Of a stretch of 64,000 bases of DNA, positions 40,891-50,334 are shown one piece after another (positions within the stretch are counted from its first letter, which is position 1; each line of letters opens with the position of its first letter). The notes under the pieces are model-generated. The model ran no database searches. It was not told the DNA's origin and was given only the letters and a program-made list of their open reading frames with translations. The translations under genes were made by a program, and so were the position numbers. The stretch lies in NCBI GenBank assembly GCA_004297395.1, contig SCUO01000093.1, positions 1 through 64,000 of the forward strand. The letters are read 5' to 3'. This stretch comes from Chloroflexota bacterium. Lineage in GTDB: Bacteria; Chloroflexota; Limnocylindria; Limnocylindrales; CSP1-4.

Positions 40891-41937
40891 GTGATCAACG
40901 CGGCAGCCGCGAGCGTCGTAACGTTCGGTGAGGTCATGCTGCGTCTCGCCGCGCCCGATGGAGCGCGGCTCGCGAATGCCCAAGTGCTGGACGCGACCTT
41001 CGGCGGTGGCGAGGCAAACGTCGCCGCATCCCTTGCGGGTTTCGGACTCCCGGCCCGGTTCGTGACCCGGGTCCCCGCGAACGACCTGGGCGCGGGCGCC
41101 ATCCGCTTCCTCCGCGGCCTCGGCGTGGACACGTCGGGCGTCGTTGTCGAGGCCGGGCGCCTCGGCGTCTACTACCTGGAGCCCGGCGCCGCGCAACGCG
41201 CCAGCCGGGTCGTCTACGACCGGGCTGATTCGTGCATCGCCAGGGCGGGTGCGGGCGCCTACGACTGGGCCTCCCTCCTCGACGGTGCTCGCTGGTTCCA
41301 CACCACGGGCATCACCCCGGCGCTGTCGGCCGCTGCCGCCGAGGCGACCCTCGCTGCCGTCCGGGCCGCCCGCGCTGCCGGCGCCAGCGTCTCGGTCGAC
41401 CTCAACTACCGGGCCAAGCTCTGGGGCTGGGGCGCCGCAGCCGGCGAGGTGATGGCCGGGATCGTCGCCGAGGCCGACGTCCTCATCGGCAACGAGGAGG
41501 ACGCCGAGAAGGTGTTCGGCATCTCTGCGCCGGGAAGCGCCGTCGCCGAGGGCCGGGTGGATTCCGCGGGGTACGCCTCGGTCGCAGCGCAGCTCGCCGG
41601 ACGGTTCCCGCGGCTCCGCACCATCGCCTTCACCCAGCGCGGGTCGATCTCCGCGTCCGAGAACACCTGGACCGGCGTGATCTGGACGCCCGACGAATTC
41701 CATGTCGCGAGGTCCTACCGGATCGCCCCCATCGTCGATCGCGTCGGCGCCGGGGACGCCTTCGCCGCCGGGCTCATCTACGCGCTGCTCGACGGGCGCT
41801 CACCCCAGGCGGCCCTCGAGTTCGCGGTCGCCGCCTCGTGCCTGAAGCACTCCATTCGCGGCGACGTGAACCAGGTGTCCGTTGGCGAGGTGGACGCGCT
41901 CGCGGGCGGCTCCGGCTCCGGGCGGGTGGAGCGGTGA
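40891..41937 (+). CDS. kdgK: PfkB-family sugar kinase, probable 2-keto-3-deoxygluconate kinase
   Basis: VVTFGEVMLRLAAPDGARLANAQVLDATFGGGEANVAASLAGFG...SVDLNYRAKLWGW...VDRVGAGDAFAAGLIYALLDG. GTG start. Adjacent to KDPG aldolase. Confidence 0.87.
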   Translation: MINAAAASVVTFGEVMLRLAAPDGARLANAQVLDATFGGGEANVAASLAGFGLPARFVTRVPANDLGAGAIRFLRGLGVDTSGVVVEAGRLGVYYLEPGAAQRASRVVYDRADSCIARAGAGAYDWASLLDGARWFHTTGITPALSAAAAEATLAAVRAARAAGASVSVDLNYRAKLWGWGAAAGEVMAGIVAEADVLIGNEEDAEKVFGISAPGSAVAEGRVDSAGYASVAAQLAGRFPRLRTIAFTQRGSISASENTWTGVIWTPDEFHVARSYRIAPIVDRVGAGDAFAAGLIYALLDGRSPQAALEFAVAASCLKHSIRGDVNQVSVGEVDALAGGSGSGRVER

Positions 41938-42632
41938 CGCTGTCGCGACGGCTCGAGGTGCTGGTCGCGGCCGTCGATGCCGGCGTGCTGCCGCTGTTCT
42001 ACACGCCGGACGCCGAGCGCGCCCTTCGCATCACGGCCGCCCTCCGCGAAGGCGGAGCGCGGGTGATCGAGTTCACCGACCGCGGCCCGGGCGCATGGGC
42101 TGCCTTCACGGCCCTGGCGCTCGAGGCCGCAAGGCACGACCCGGAGTCCATCCTGGGCGCCGGCTCGATCCGCGACGCCGAGGCGGCCGACCGGTTCATC
42201 GCCTCGGGCGCCCGCTTCATCGTTGGTCCCAGCTTCTCGGCCGACGTCGCCCGCCTCTGCAATCGCCGCCGCATCCCGTACATCCCCGGGTGCGCCACGC
42301 CGACGGAGATCGTGACCGCCGAGGAGTGGGGCGTCGAGCTCGTCAAGCTGTTCCCCGGCGACAGCCTCGGCCCGGGCTTCCTCAAAGCGATCCGCGGCCC
42401 GCTCCCGGAGGTCCAGGTCGTGGTCACGGGTGGCGTCCAGGCGACCGAGGCCAGCGTCGGCGAGTGGATCGGCGCCGGCGCGGCGTGCCTCGGGTTCGGC
42501 TCGGCCCTCGTCACCCGGGCCATGACCGACCCGACCTCGGGGGCCGACCCCGCGGCCTTGACGCCCGCCGTGGCAAACCTCATCGCCCTCGTCGCTGCCG
42601 CCCGCGCCGGCGGCACGCCGCGAACCGCCTGA
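41934..42632 (+). CDS. eda: Bifunctional KHG/KDPG aldolase
   Basis: VLPLFYTPDAERALRITAALREGGARVIEFTDRGPGAW...LGAGSIRDAEAADRFIASGARFIVGPSFSADVARLCNRRRIPYIPGCATPTEI...ELVKLFPGD. GTG overlaps kdgK stop (GTGA). Confidence 0.9.
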   Translation: MTLSRRLEVLVAAVDAGVLPLFYTPDAERALRITAALREGGARVIEFTDRGPGAWAAFTALALEAARHDPESILGAGSIRDAEAADRFIASGARFIVGPSFSADVARLCNRRRIPYIPGCATPTEIVTAEEWGVELVKLFPGDSLGPGFLKAIRGPLPEVQVVVTGGVQATEASVGEWIGAGAACLGFGSALVTRAMTDPTSGADPAALTPAVANLIALVAAARAGGTPRTA

Positions 42633-42652
42633 CCCCGAAGGAGCAGCCAGCC

Positions 42653-44155
42653 GTGAGCTCGGCAATCACCGTCCGCGACTACCAGAACCTGATCGACGGC
42701 CAGTGGGTCGCCGCCGCCGACGGCGACACCTTCGAGCGCGTCAGCCCGGCCCACGACGTCGTGGTCGGCCGCTACCCGAGCGCCGGTGTCGAGGACCTCG
42801 GGCGGGCGGTCGTCGCGGCGCGCCGGGCCTTCGACGAGGGCCCCTGGCCCACGATGCCCGGCGTCGAGCGCGCCCGGATCCTGAACCGCGTCGCCGAGGC
42901 CATCCGCGCCAACGCCGACGACCTCGCCTACGTCGAGGCGCTCGAGAGCGGCAAGCCCGTGACCCAGGCGCACGACGAGGTCGTGTCGTCGGCCGACCTC
43001 TGGGAGTACGCCGCAACGCTCTGTCGCCACACCTACGGCGACACCTACAACACGCTGGGCGCCTCGATGTTCGGCATGGTCCTGCGGGAGCCGGTCGGCG
43101 TGGTGGGCATGATCACCCCCTGGAATTTCCCGTTGCTGATCATCAGCCAGAAGCTGCCGTTCGCCCTCGCCGTCGGCTGCACGGCCGTCGTCAAGCCCGC
43201 GGAGATCACGCCGGGCACCACCCTCCGCCTTGCGCAGCTGGCGCAGGAGGCTGGCCTCCCGGAGGGCGTGTTGAACGTCGTCACCGGTCCCGGGCGCGTG
43301 ATCGGCACGCCGCTGGCGGCGCACCCGGACGTCGACATGATCAGCTTCACGGGGTCCACCGACGTCGGCCGCCGGGTGATCGAGGCCTCCAAGAGCAACC
43401 TCAAGAAGGTCGAGCTCGAGCTCGGCGGCAAGAACCCCCAGCTCGTCTTCGCCGACGCCGACCTCGACGCCGCCCTCGACGCGGTCGTCTACGGCGTCTA
43501 CTTCAACATGGGCGAGTGCTGCAACAGCGGCAGCCGCCTGCTGGTCCAGCGCTCGATCGCCGACGAGTTCACCGCCCGCGTCGTCGAGCGGTCCAGGACC
43601 GTCCCCGTCGGCGATCCCCTCGACCCGACGACCAAGGTCGGAGCGATCGCGACCGACGAGCAGCTCAGCAAGATCGTCGAGCTCGTGGACTCGGGCCGCG
43701 CCGAGGGAGCCGACCTGCTCCTGGGCGGCGGCCGCCTCGCGACCGAGCGCGGTCGCTTCATGGCGCCGACCGTGTTCGCCGGTGTGGACCCCGCCATGCG
43801 GATCGCCCGCGAGGAGATCTTCGGTCCGGTCCTGTCGGTCCTGACGTTCGACACGCCCGAGGAGGCGGCGCGCATCGCCAACGCCACCCCGTTCGGTCTG
43901 TCCGCCGGCGTCTGGACCCGCGACCTCGACACGGCCATCGGCATGAGCCGCGCCATCCGGGCGGGGACGATCTGGGTCAACACGTTCCTGGACGGCTATC
44001 CGGAGCTCCCCTTCGGCGGCTACGGGGAGAGCGGCATCGGGCGCGAGTTCGGGCGGTTCAGCATCGACGCCTTCACGGAGCTGAAGTCGGTGCAGATGCA
44101 CCTCGGACCGCGCACGTCGTGGTGGATGCCGCGCCCGGGGGTCGCCCCCAGGTGA
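42653..44155 (+). CDS. NAD(P)-dependent aldehyde dehydrogenase
   Basis: VGVVGMITPWNFPLLI, SFTGSTDVGRRVI, VELELGGKNPQLVFADADLD, FNMGECCNSGSRLLV. Confidence 0.93.
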   Translation: MSSAITVRDYQNLIDGQWVAAADGDTFERVSPAHDVVVGRYPSAGVEDLGRAVVAARRAFDEGPWPTMPGVERARILNRVAEAIRANADDLAYVEALESGKPVTQAHDEVVSSADLWEYAATLCRHTYGDTYNTLGASMFGMVLREPVGVVGMITPWNFPLLIISQKLPFALAVGCTAVVKPAEITPGTTLRLAQLAQEAGLPEGVLNVVTGPGRVIGTPLAAHPDVDMISFTGSTDVGRRVIEASKSNLKKVELELGGKNPQLVFADADLDAALDAVVYGVYFNMGECCNSGSRLLVQRSIADEFTARVVERSRTVPVGDPLDPTTKVGAIATDEQLSKIVELVDSGRAEGADLLLGGGRLATERGRFMAPTVFAGVDPAMRIAREEIFGPVLSVLTFDTPEEAARIANATPFGLSAGVWTRDLDTAIGMSRAIRAGTIWVNTFLDGYPELPFGGYGESGIGREFGRFSIDAFTELKSVQMHLGPRTSWWMPRPGVAPR

Positions 44156-45744
44156 GCCGCCTCGTGCCGGTCCTGTCGGCGGCCGAGGCCGTCGGGCGCA
44201 TCCCGACCGGGGCGACCGTGTCGGTCAGCTCCTCGAGTGGGCTCGGCTGCCCGGACGCGGTGCTGCGGGCCCTCGGCGAGCGCTACGCGGCGACGGCCGA
44301 GGGCGGCGACCTGACGCTCCTCCACCCGATCGCCGCCGGGGACATGTACGGCATCGACGGGGTCGACCACCTGACGGCAGCCGGGCAGATCCGCCGCATC
44401 ATCGCCGGCTCCTACCCGAGCGGTCCGTCATCGGCCGCGCCGCCGAAGATCGTCAGCGCGATCGAGTCGAACGAGATCGAGGCCTACAACATCCCGTCGG
44501 GAATCCTGTTCCAGCTCCACCGTGCCTCGGCGGTCGGCCAACCGGGCGTGCTGACCGAGGTCGGGATGGACACCTTCATGGACCCGCGTCGGCACGGCGG
44601 CCGCATGAACGACCGGACCACCGAGGACATCGTGTCGGTGGTCGAGTTCGACGGGCGTGAGTGGCTCTACATCCGGTCCATCCCCATCGACGTGGCGATC
44701 ATCCGGGCCACGACCGCCGATGAGTACGGGAACCTCACGAGCGAGGACGAGGGCGCCCCGCTCGGCGTGCTCGACCAGGCGCTCGCGGCCCACAACAACG
44801 GCGGCTACGTCATCGCCCAGGTGAAGCGGCTCGCCAAGGGCCGGACGCTGCCGGCGCAGGCGGTCCGGGTCCCGGGCATCGTGGTCGACGCGATCGTCGT
44901 CGCCCCGGACCAGCTCCAGACGACGCAGACCGAGCTGCTCCCGGAGGCGGCCGGCCACTATCGCGCGCCGACCTCGGCGCTCGAGCTTGCCGAGTGGGGT
45001 CCCGAGAAGGTGATCGCCCGGCGCGCGGCGATGGAGCTCTGCGACGGCGAGGCCGTCAACCTGGGCTTCGGCATCTCCGCGCTCGTGCCGCGGATCCTGA
45101 TCGAGGAGGGCCTCGACGGCGCCGTCACGTGGGTCATCGAGCAGGGCGCCGTCGGCGGCGTGCCGTTCCTCGGGTTCGCCTTCGGCTGCGCCCAGAACCC
45201 GGACGCCCTCCTGGCGTCGCCGGACCAGTTCCAGTACCTGCAGGGCGGCGGCTTCGACCGGGCGATGCTCTCGTTTCTCGAAGTGGACGGCCACGGCAAC
45301 GTCAACGTCTCCCGCCTTGCGACGCGCCCGCACGTCACCGCCGGCGTGGGCGGGTTCGTGGACATCACGGCCCGGGCGAAGCGGATCGTGTTCTCGGGCT
45401 ACTTCACGGCCGGCGCCCAGGTCACGATCGAGGACGGCCACGTCCGGATCGTCAAGGAGGGCAAGCACCAGCGCTTCGTGCCCGAGGTGCAGCACGTCAC
45501 CTTCAGCGGGCGCCGTGCTCGCGAGCTGGGCCAGGAGGTCGTGTTCGTGACCGAACGGTGCGTGATCCGGCTGCTCGCCGACGGGCTCACCGTCACCGAG
45601 ATCGCGCCCGGCATCTCCGTGACCCGCGACATCGTCGGCCAGACCTCGCTCGACCTCCGGATCAGCCCGGACCTGCGGCAGATGGACCCCGGCATCTTCC
45701 GGCCCGAGGCGATCGGGCTGCACCTGAGGAGTCGTGACGCATGA
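44152..45744 (+). CDS. Acyl-CoA:acetate/3-ketoacid-type CoA-transferase (alpha-beta fused)
   Basis: LSAAEAVGRIPTGATVSVSSSSGLGCPDAVLRALGERY...ARRAAMELCDGEAVNLGFGISALVPRILIEEG..VTWVIEQGAVGGVPF. GTGA overlap with ALDH. Confidence 0.9.
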   Translation: MSRLVPVLSAAEAVGRIPTGATVSVSSSSGLGCPDAVLRALGERYAATAEGGDLTLLHPIAAGDMYGIDGVDHLTAAGQIRRIIAGSYPSGPSSAAPPKIVSAIESNEIEAYNIPSGILFQLHRASAVGQPGVLTEVGMDTFMDPRRHGGRMNDRTTEDIVSVVEFDGREWLYIRSIPIDVAIIRATTADEYGNLTSEDEGAPLGVLDQALAAHNNGGYVIAQVKRLAKGRTLPAQAVRVPGIVVDAIVVAPDQLQTTQTELLPEAAGHYRAPTSALELAEWGPEKVIARRAAMELCDGEAVNLGFGISALVPRILIEEGLDGAVTWVIEQGAVGGVPFLGFAFGCAQNPDALLASPDQFQYLQGGGFDRAMLSFLEVDGHGNVNVSRLATRPHVTAGVGGFVDITARAKRIVFSGYFTAGAQVTIEDGHVRIVKEGKHQRFVPEVQHVTFSGRRARELGQEVVFVTERCVIRLLADGLTVTEIAPGISVTRDIVGQTSLDLRISPDLRQMDPGIFRPEAIGLHLRSRDA

Positions 45745-46526
45745 GCGCCGTGACAGCCCCCGGGCTCCGCCTGGACCTCGACGGCCCGATCGCCACGATC
45801 ACGATCGACCGACCCGAGAAGCTCAACGCCATGACCCCCGGGATGCTCGAGGGCCTGGAGTCGCTGCTGGCCTCCATCGAGGCGGACGCGGACATCCGCG
45901 TCGTCGTGCTGACCGGTGCCGGGGAGCGGGCGTTCTGCGCGGGCGCCGACATCGATGCCTGGTCGGCGCTTGCCCCGATCGACATGTGGCGCAGCTGGGT
46001 GCGGCTGGGCCACCGGGTCGTGGATCGGCTGGAGGGTCTGCGTCAGCCCACGATCGCCGCCTTGAACGGCGTTGCCTTCGGCGGCGGACTCGAGCTCGCG
46101 CTCGCCTGCGACCTTCGGATCGCGGCCGACACCGTGACCCTGGCTGCACCCGAGGTGGGGATCGCCACGATCCCGGGCTGGGGCATGACGACCCGTCTCG
46201 CCGTGGTGGCCGGACCGGCGCGCGCCAAGCAGATGATCCTCACCGGCGAGCGGATCGATGCCCGGCGCGCCGAAGCCTGGGGCGTTCTCTCGGAGGTGGT
46301 GCCCACGGCGGAGCTCCAGGACGCCGTTCGCCGCACGGCCGAGCGCATCGCGGCAGGGGCTCCCGTCGCCGTCCAGGTCGCCAAGCAGCTGATCGACGGC
46401 CTCCGGCCGCGCGCGTCCGCGTCGCTCGAGGCACTGGGCAGCGGTCTGACGGCCTTCACCGACGATGCCAGCGAAGGCCGGGCCAGCTTCCGCGAGCGCC
46501 GTCAGGCCCGGTTCAAGGGGTCGTGA
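45741..46526 (+). CDS. Enoyl-CoA hydratase/isomerase family protein
   Basis: GPIATITIDRPEKLNAMTPGMLEGL...VVVLTGAGERAFCAGADIDAW...TIAALNGVAFGGGLELALACDLRIAADTVTLAAPEVGIATIPGWG. ATGA overlap with CoA-transferase. Confidence 0.92.
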   Translation: MSAVTAPGLRLDLDGPIATITIDRPEKLNAMTPGMLEGLESLLASIEADADIRVVVLTGAGERAFCAGADIDAWSALAPIDMWRSWVRLGHRVVDRLEGLRQPTIAALNGVAFGGGLELALACDLRIAADTVTLAAPEVGIATIPGWGMTTRLAVVAGPARAKQMILTGERIDARRAEAWGVLSEVVPTAELQDAVRRTAERIAAGAPVAVQVAKQLIDGLRPRASASLEALGSGLTAFTDDASEGRASFRERRQARFKGS

Positions 46527-46731
46527 TGGAGACGATCCGCCTGGTCTCAGCCCAGCGCTCGCCGGGCGCTCTCGAAGCGCCGACGGGCCGACCCGGCACC
46601 GGCAAGAATCTCCCTTCAATTGGGCCGCAGGAGGTGTAATGGGGCGATAGACTGTCGCTTGTCCTTCCGCTGGCCCTTCGAGCGAAGACCATCGTGCGAA
46701 CCGCCAGTCCAGCCTTGAGGAACGAGAGTAG

Positions 46732-47691
46732 ATGAATCGAAAGCTAGCCACGGTTGCCGCCCTTGCGGCGGTGGCGATCCTTGTGGGGGCCTGCGGTGGT
46801 GGCGCCTCCCCCTCTGCCGGCAAGCCCAAGCTCACCTTCGTCGCACAGATCGACAACCCGTCCCAGGGCTTCTCTTGGAAGATGTACCAGAAGAACGCCG
46901 AGAAGTACGGCTTCGAGGTCTCAGTCTGCGACAACAAGAACGACGTCCAGCAGCAGACCACCTGCATCAACGACGCGGTCGCGGCGGGCGCCAAGGCCAT
47001 CGCGATCAACCCCAAGGACGAGATGGGCTACGTTCCCGCCACGAAGGCGGCCATGGAGAAGGGCGTGGTCGTTTGCCTCAGCATGGTGCCACCGGCTGCG
47101 GACGCGATCGACGGCTCCACCTGCTCGGTGAGCGTGGATGACATCCTCGGCGGCCAGACCGCCGCGGAAGCCATCATGGCGTTCTTTCCGGACGGCGCCA
47201 CCGGCGTCGAGATCGGCGGCCAGGGGGGCCACGTCGCCGCGAACAACCGCCACGAAGGCTTCAGCAAGGGCATCGAAGGCAAGAACATCGAGGTCCTGGA
47301 CTACCAGAACCCGACGGCGTGGGACACCGCCGAGGCCCAGGCCATCGCCGAAGACATGATCACCAAGTACGGTGACCAGATCCAGTTCGTCTTCTGCCAC
47401 TGGGACAACGGTGCCACCGGCGTCATCAACGCCCTCAAGGCCGTCAACGAGCCGTGGGCGGAAGATGTCCTGATCATCGGCGTCGATGGCAACAAGGTCG
47501 GCTTCCAGCAGGTCGAGAGCTGGAAGAACTACATCTCGATCGCCCAGAACGCCGAGACGATCACCTCGAAGGTCATGGAGCAGTCGATGCTCTGGATCAA
47601 GAAGGATCCCGCGGCGGTCAAGGCGAACATCATTCCGTTCGACATCATCAACAAGGAGACCATCGGGAACTTCACCGCTCCCGAGTGGTGA
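46732..47691 (+). CDS. Sugar ABC transporter substrate-binding lipoprotein (RbsB-like)
   Basis: Lipobox VAILVGACGGG. KLTFVAQIDNPSQGFSWKMYQKNAEKYGFEVSVCD...GAKAIAINPKDEMGYVPATKAAMEKGV. Confidence 0.9.
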   Translation: MNRKLATVAALAAVAILVGACGGGASPSAGKPKLTFVAQIDNPSQGFSWKMYQKNAEKYGFEVSVCDNKNDVQQQTTCINDAVAAGAKAIAINPKDEMGYVPATKAAMEKGVVVCLSMVPPAADAIDGSTCSVSVDDILGGQTAAEAIMAFFPDGATGVEIGGQGGHVAANNRHEGFSKGIEGKNIEVLDYQNPTAWDTAEAQAIAEDMITKYGDQIQFVFCHWDNGATGVINALKAVNEPWAEDVLIIGVDGNKVGFQQVESWKNYISIAQNAETITSKVMEQSMLWIKKDPAAVKANIIPFDIINKETIGNFTAPEW

Positions 47692-47705
47692 GAGCCTGAT
47701 CAACA

Positions 47706-47736
47706 GAGGGACCCCATCCACCGGGTGGGGTCCCTC
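47706..47736 (+). terminator. Intra-operon stem-loop between substrate-binding protein and ATPase genes
   Basis: GAGGGACCCCA - TCCACCGGG - TGGGGTCCCTC, perfect 11-bp stem 15 nt after the stop codon. No U-tract. Confidence 0.65.
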
Positions 47737-47822
47737 GGATTTCCCTGCCGCCGACCCGGCCACGGCGCAAGCTCCACGGCAGAGAAATCCGGCGTCGGTC
47801 ACCGGCGACAGAGGAGACATCG

Positions 47823-49331
47823 ATGGTCGTGGCGAGCGCGCCTGAGGCCCCGAGCGCCCCTGAGGCCCTGCTCCACGTCAAGGACGTGAGCAAGGCCTTC
47901 CCCGGTGTCAAGGCACTGGACCGGGTCACCCTCGACGTCCGCCCCGGCCGCGTGCACGGCATCGTCGGCGAGAACGGAGCCGGCAAGTCCACGCTCATGA
48001 AGATCCTGTCGGGGGTCTATGAGAAGGACAGCGGGGAGATCGTCTTCGAAGGCAACGTGATCGACAAGATCACGCCCGTTCAGTCCATGAACATGGGGCT
48101 GAGCATCATCTACCAGGAGCTCAACCTGGTGAACACGATGACCGTCGGGGAGAACATCTTCCTCGGCAGGTTCAGCGAATCGGGCGGCAGGGCCGGCGTG
48201 CACGCCAAGGCCAAGGCCCTCCTGAAGAGCATCGGCTCCAAGGTCAGCACCTACCGTCAGGTGTCCGAGCTCAGCGTCTCGGACAAGCAGATGGTGGAGA
48301 TCGCCAAGGCCCTGTCCTTCGACTCGAAGCTCATCATCATGGACGAGCCGAGCAGCAGCCTCACCGCGGATGAGATGGAGAAGCTCGTCCAGATCATCCA
48401 TGACCTCAAGAGCAAGGGCATCGCGATCATCTACATCTCGCACAAGCTGGACGAGATCTTCGGCTTCTGCGACGTCGTCACCGTCATGCGCGACGGCCGC
48501 GTGATCGCCACCCGGGACGTCAGCTCCATCACCCGCAACGAGATGATCTCGATGATGGTGGGCAGGACCATCGAGAACGAGTTTCCGCCTCGGCCGGACT
48601 GCGCCGGCGAGACGATCCTCGAGATCAAGAACATCAACACCAGGAAGCTCAAGGACGTCAAGCTCACCCTCAGGAAGGGCGAGATCCTGGGCCTGGTGGG
48701 GCTGGTTGGCTCGGGGCGCACGGAGCTCGTGAGAGCCCTGTTCGGGGCGGACAAGGTCGCGAAGAAGAGCATCTATCTCGAGGGCAGGCCGGTCAAGATC
48801 AGCAGCCCGATGGACGCGATCCGGCTGGGTCTGGCCATGGTGCCGGAGGACCGGAAGCTCCAGGGCCTCCTGCTCGGGTTCTCGGTCGAGCAGAACATCT
48901 CCCTGGCCGTCCTGGCCAGATTGACGGAGTACGGCTTCATCAACACCAAGGAAGAGGCGGCCGTCGGCGATCGACAGATCAAGGCCCTCAATGTCAGGAC
49001 GCCGTCCGCGAAGACCAAGATCCGGACGCTGTCGGGCGGCAACCAGCAGAAGGCGATCCTGGGCCGGTGGCTCGAGATGAGCCCGAAGGTCCTCGTCCTG
49101 GACGAGCCGACCAAGGGCGTCGATGTCGGCGCCAAGTACGAGATCTACTTGCTGATGAAGAAGATCGTGGAAGCCGGCGGGGCGATCATCCTGATCTCGT
49201 CCGAGCTTCCGGAGGTCCTCAACATGAGCAACCGGGTCAACACCATCTGCGAGGGTCGAATCAACGGTGAGTTCGACCCGGTCACCGCTTCCGCCGACGA
49301 GATCATGGCCAAGGCCTTCGAATTCGCATGA
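47823..49331 (+). CDS. Sugar ABC transporter ATP-binding protein (RbsA-like, two ABC domains)
   Basis: GIVGENGAGKSTLMKILSGVYEKDSG, ELSVSDKQMVEIAKALSFDSKLIIMDEPSSSL, LSGGNQQKAILGRWLEMSPKVLVLDEPTKGVDVGAK. Confidence 0.95.
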   Translation: MVVASAPEAPSAPEALLHVKDVSKAFPGVKALDRVTLDVRPGRVHGIVGENGAGKSTLMKILSGVYEKDSGEIVFEGNVIDKITPVQSMNMGLSIIYQELNLVNTMTVGENIFLGRFSESGGRAGVHAKAKALLKSIGSKVSTYRQVSELSVSDKQMVEIAKALSFDSKLIIMDEPSSSLTADEMEKLVQIIHDLKSKGIAIIYISHKLDEIFGFCDVVTVMRDGRVIATRDVSSITRNEMISMMVGRTIENEFPPRPDCAGETILEIKNINTRKLKDVKLTLRKGEILGLVGLVGSGRTELVRALFGADKVAKKSIYLEGRPVKISSPMDAIRLGLAMVPEDRKLQGLLLGFSVEQNISLAVLARLTEYGFINTKEEAAVGDRQIKALNVRTPSAKTKIRTLSGGNQQKAILGRWLEMSPKVLVLDEPTKGVDVGAKYEIYLLMKKIVEAGGAIILISSELPEVLNMSNRVNTICEGRINGEFDPVTASADEIMAKAFEFA

Positions 49332-50332
49332 GTGCCGCAACGCAGCCGGTCGGTCGTCGGGTGAGCCCGCGAGCAGCGGGCGACTTCCTGAAGAACAACC
49401 CCATCTACGTTGCGATCGCCCTGCTGGTGATCGTCACGTCGGTCGTTGAACCCAAGTTCCTGACCCTCAACAATTTCGACAACATCGTCCGGCAGTTCGG
49501 GGTGCTGATCTTCGCCGCCCTCGGGATGACCTTCGTGATCATGGCGGGGTTCCTCGACCTCTCCATCGGCGGCATCATCTCCCTGGTGGCCGTGGTGACG
49601 GTCACCCTGATCGACCCCATCGGGCAGGGCCCCGCGATCCTGGTCGGCCTCGCCGTCGGCCTGGCCTGCGGGCTGCTCAACAGCATCTTGATCGTCGCGA
49701 GCGGTGCCTTGACGCAGGCGGAGTCGCTGTTCATCACCTTCGGCATGAGCCTGGTCTATGGCGCGGTCGCCCTGATGTATGTCCAGGGCGTCACGCAGTT
49801 CCTGACCTACTCGGAGTCGGATATTTCGATCTTCGAGGCGCTCAACTCGGGCCAGATCGGGTTCCTGTCCGTCGCCACCGTGGTGTTCCTCGTCTGTCTG
49901 GCAATCCTCGCGGTGATCGAGAAACGGACCTACATGGGACGGTCGGTCGTGCTCACCGGGGGTAACAAGGTCGCGGCCCGCCTGGCCGGGATCCCGATCA
50001 GCAGGACGATCGTGATGATCTACGCGATCTCCGGCTTGCTGTCGGCGATCGGTGCGATCGTCCTGATCTCGCGAGTCACGCTGGCCGACCCGACGATGGG
50101 AACGCCCTACATGACCCAGGCCATCCTCGCGGTCGTGGTGGGTGGCACGGCATTGATCGGCGGCCGAGGCAGTGTCCTCTGGACGGTCGCCGGAGCGTTC
50201 CTGTTGATCCTCCTGAACAACTGCCTGAACCTCCTGGGCGTGTCGTCGTACGTGCAGTTCATGATCTGGGGCGTGGTCCTGATCGCCGTGATCTGGCTGG
50301 ATGCGGTGAAAGAAACGCGGGTGAGCGGCTAG
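49328..50332 (+). CDS. Sugar ABC transporter permease (RbsC-like)
   Basis: FVIMAGFLDLSIGGIISLVAVVTVTLI, TGGNKVAARLAGIPISRT, VVVGGTALIGGRGSVLWTVAGAFLLILLNNCLNLLGV. ATGA overlap. Confidence 0.94.
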   Translation: MSAATQPVGRRVSPRAAGDFLKNNPIYVAIALLVIVTSVVEPKFLTLNNFDNIVRQFGVLIFAALGMTFVIMAGFLDLSIGGIISLVAVVTVTLIDPIGQGPAILVGLAVGLACGLLNSILIVASGALTQAESLFITFGMSLVYGAVALMYVQGVTQFLTYSESDISIFEALNSGQIGFLSVATVVFLVCLAILAVIEKRTYMGRSVVLTGGNKVAARLAGIPISRTIVMIYAISGLLSAIGAIVLISRVTLADPTMGTPYMTQAILAVVVGGTALIGGRGSVLWTVAGAFLLILLNNCLNLLGVSSYVQFMIWGVVLIAVIWLDAVKETRVSG

Positions 50333-50334
50333 CC

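Noticed and set aside
41999-44101. 700-aa minus-strand ORF
   Set aside because: Antisense to eda and ALDH; shadow ORF.
47799-49340. 513-aa minus-strand ORF
   Set aside because: Antisense to the RbsA-like ATPase; D/L/H/R-rich shadow translation.
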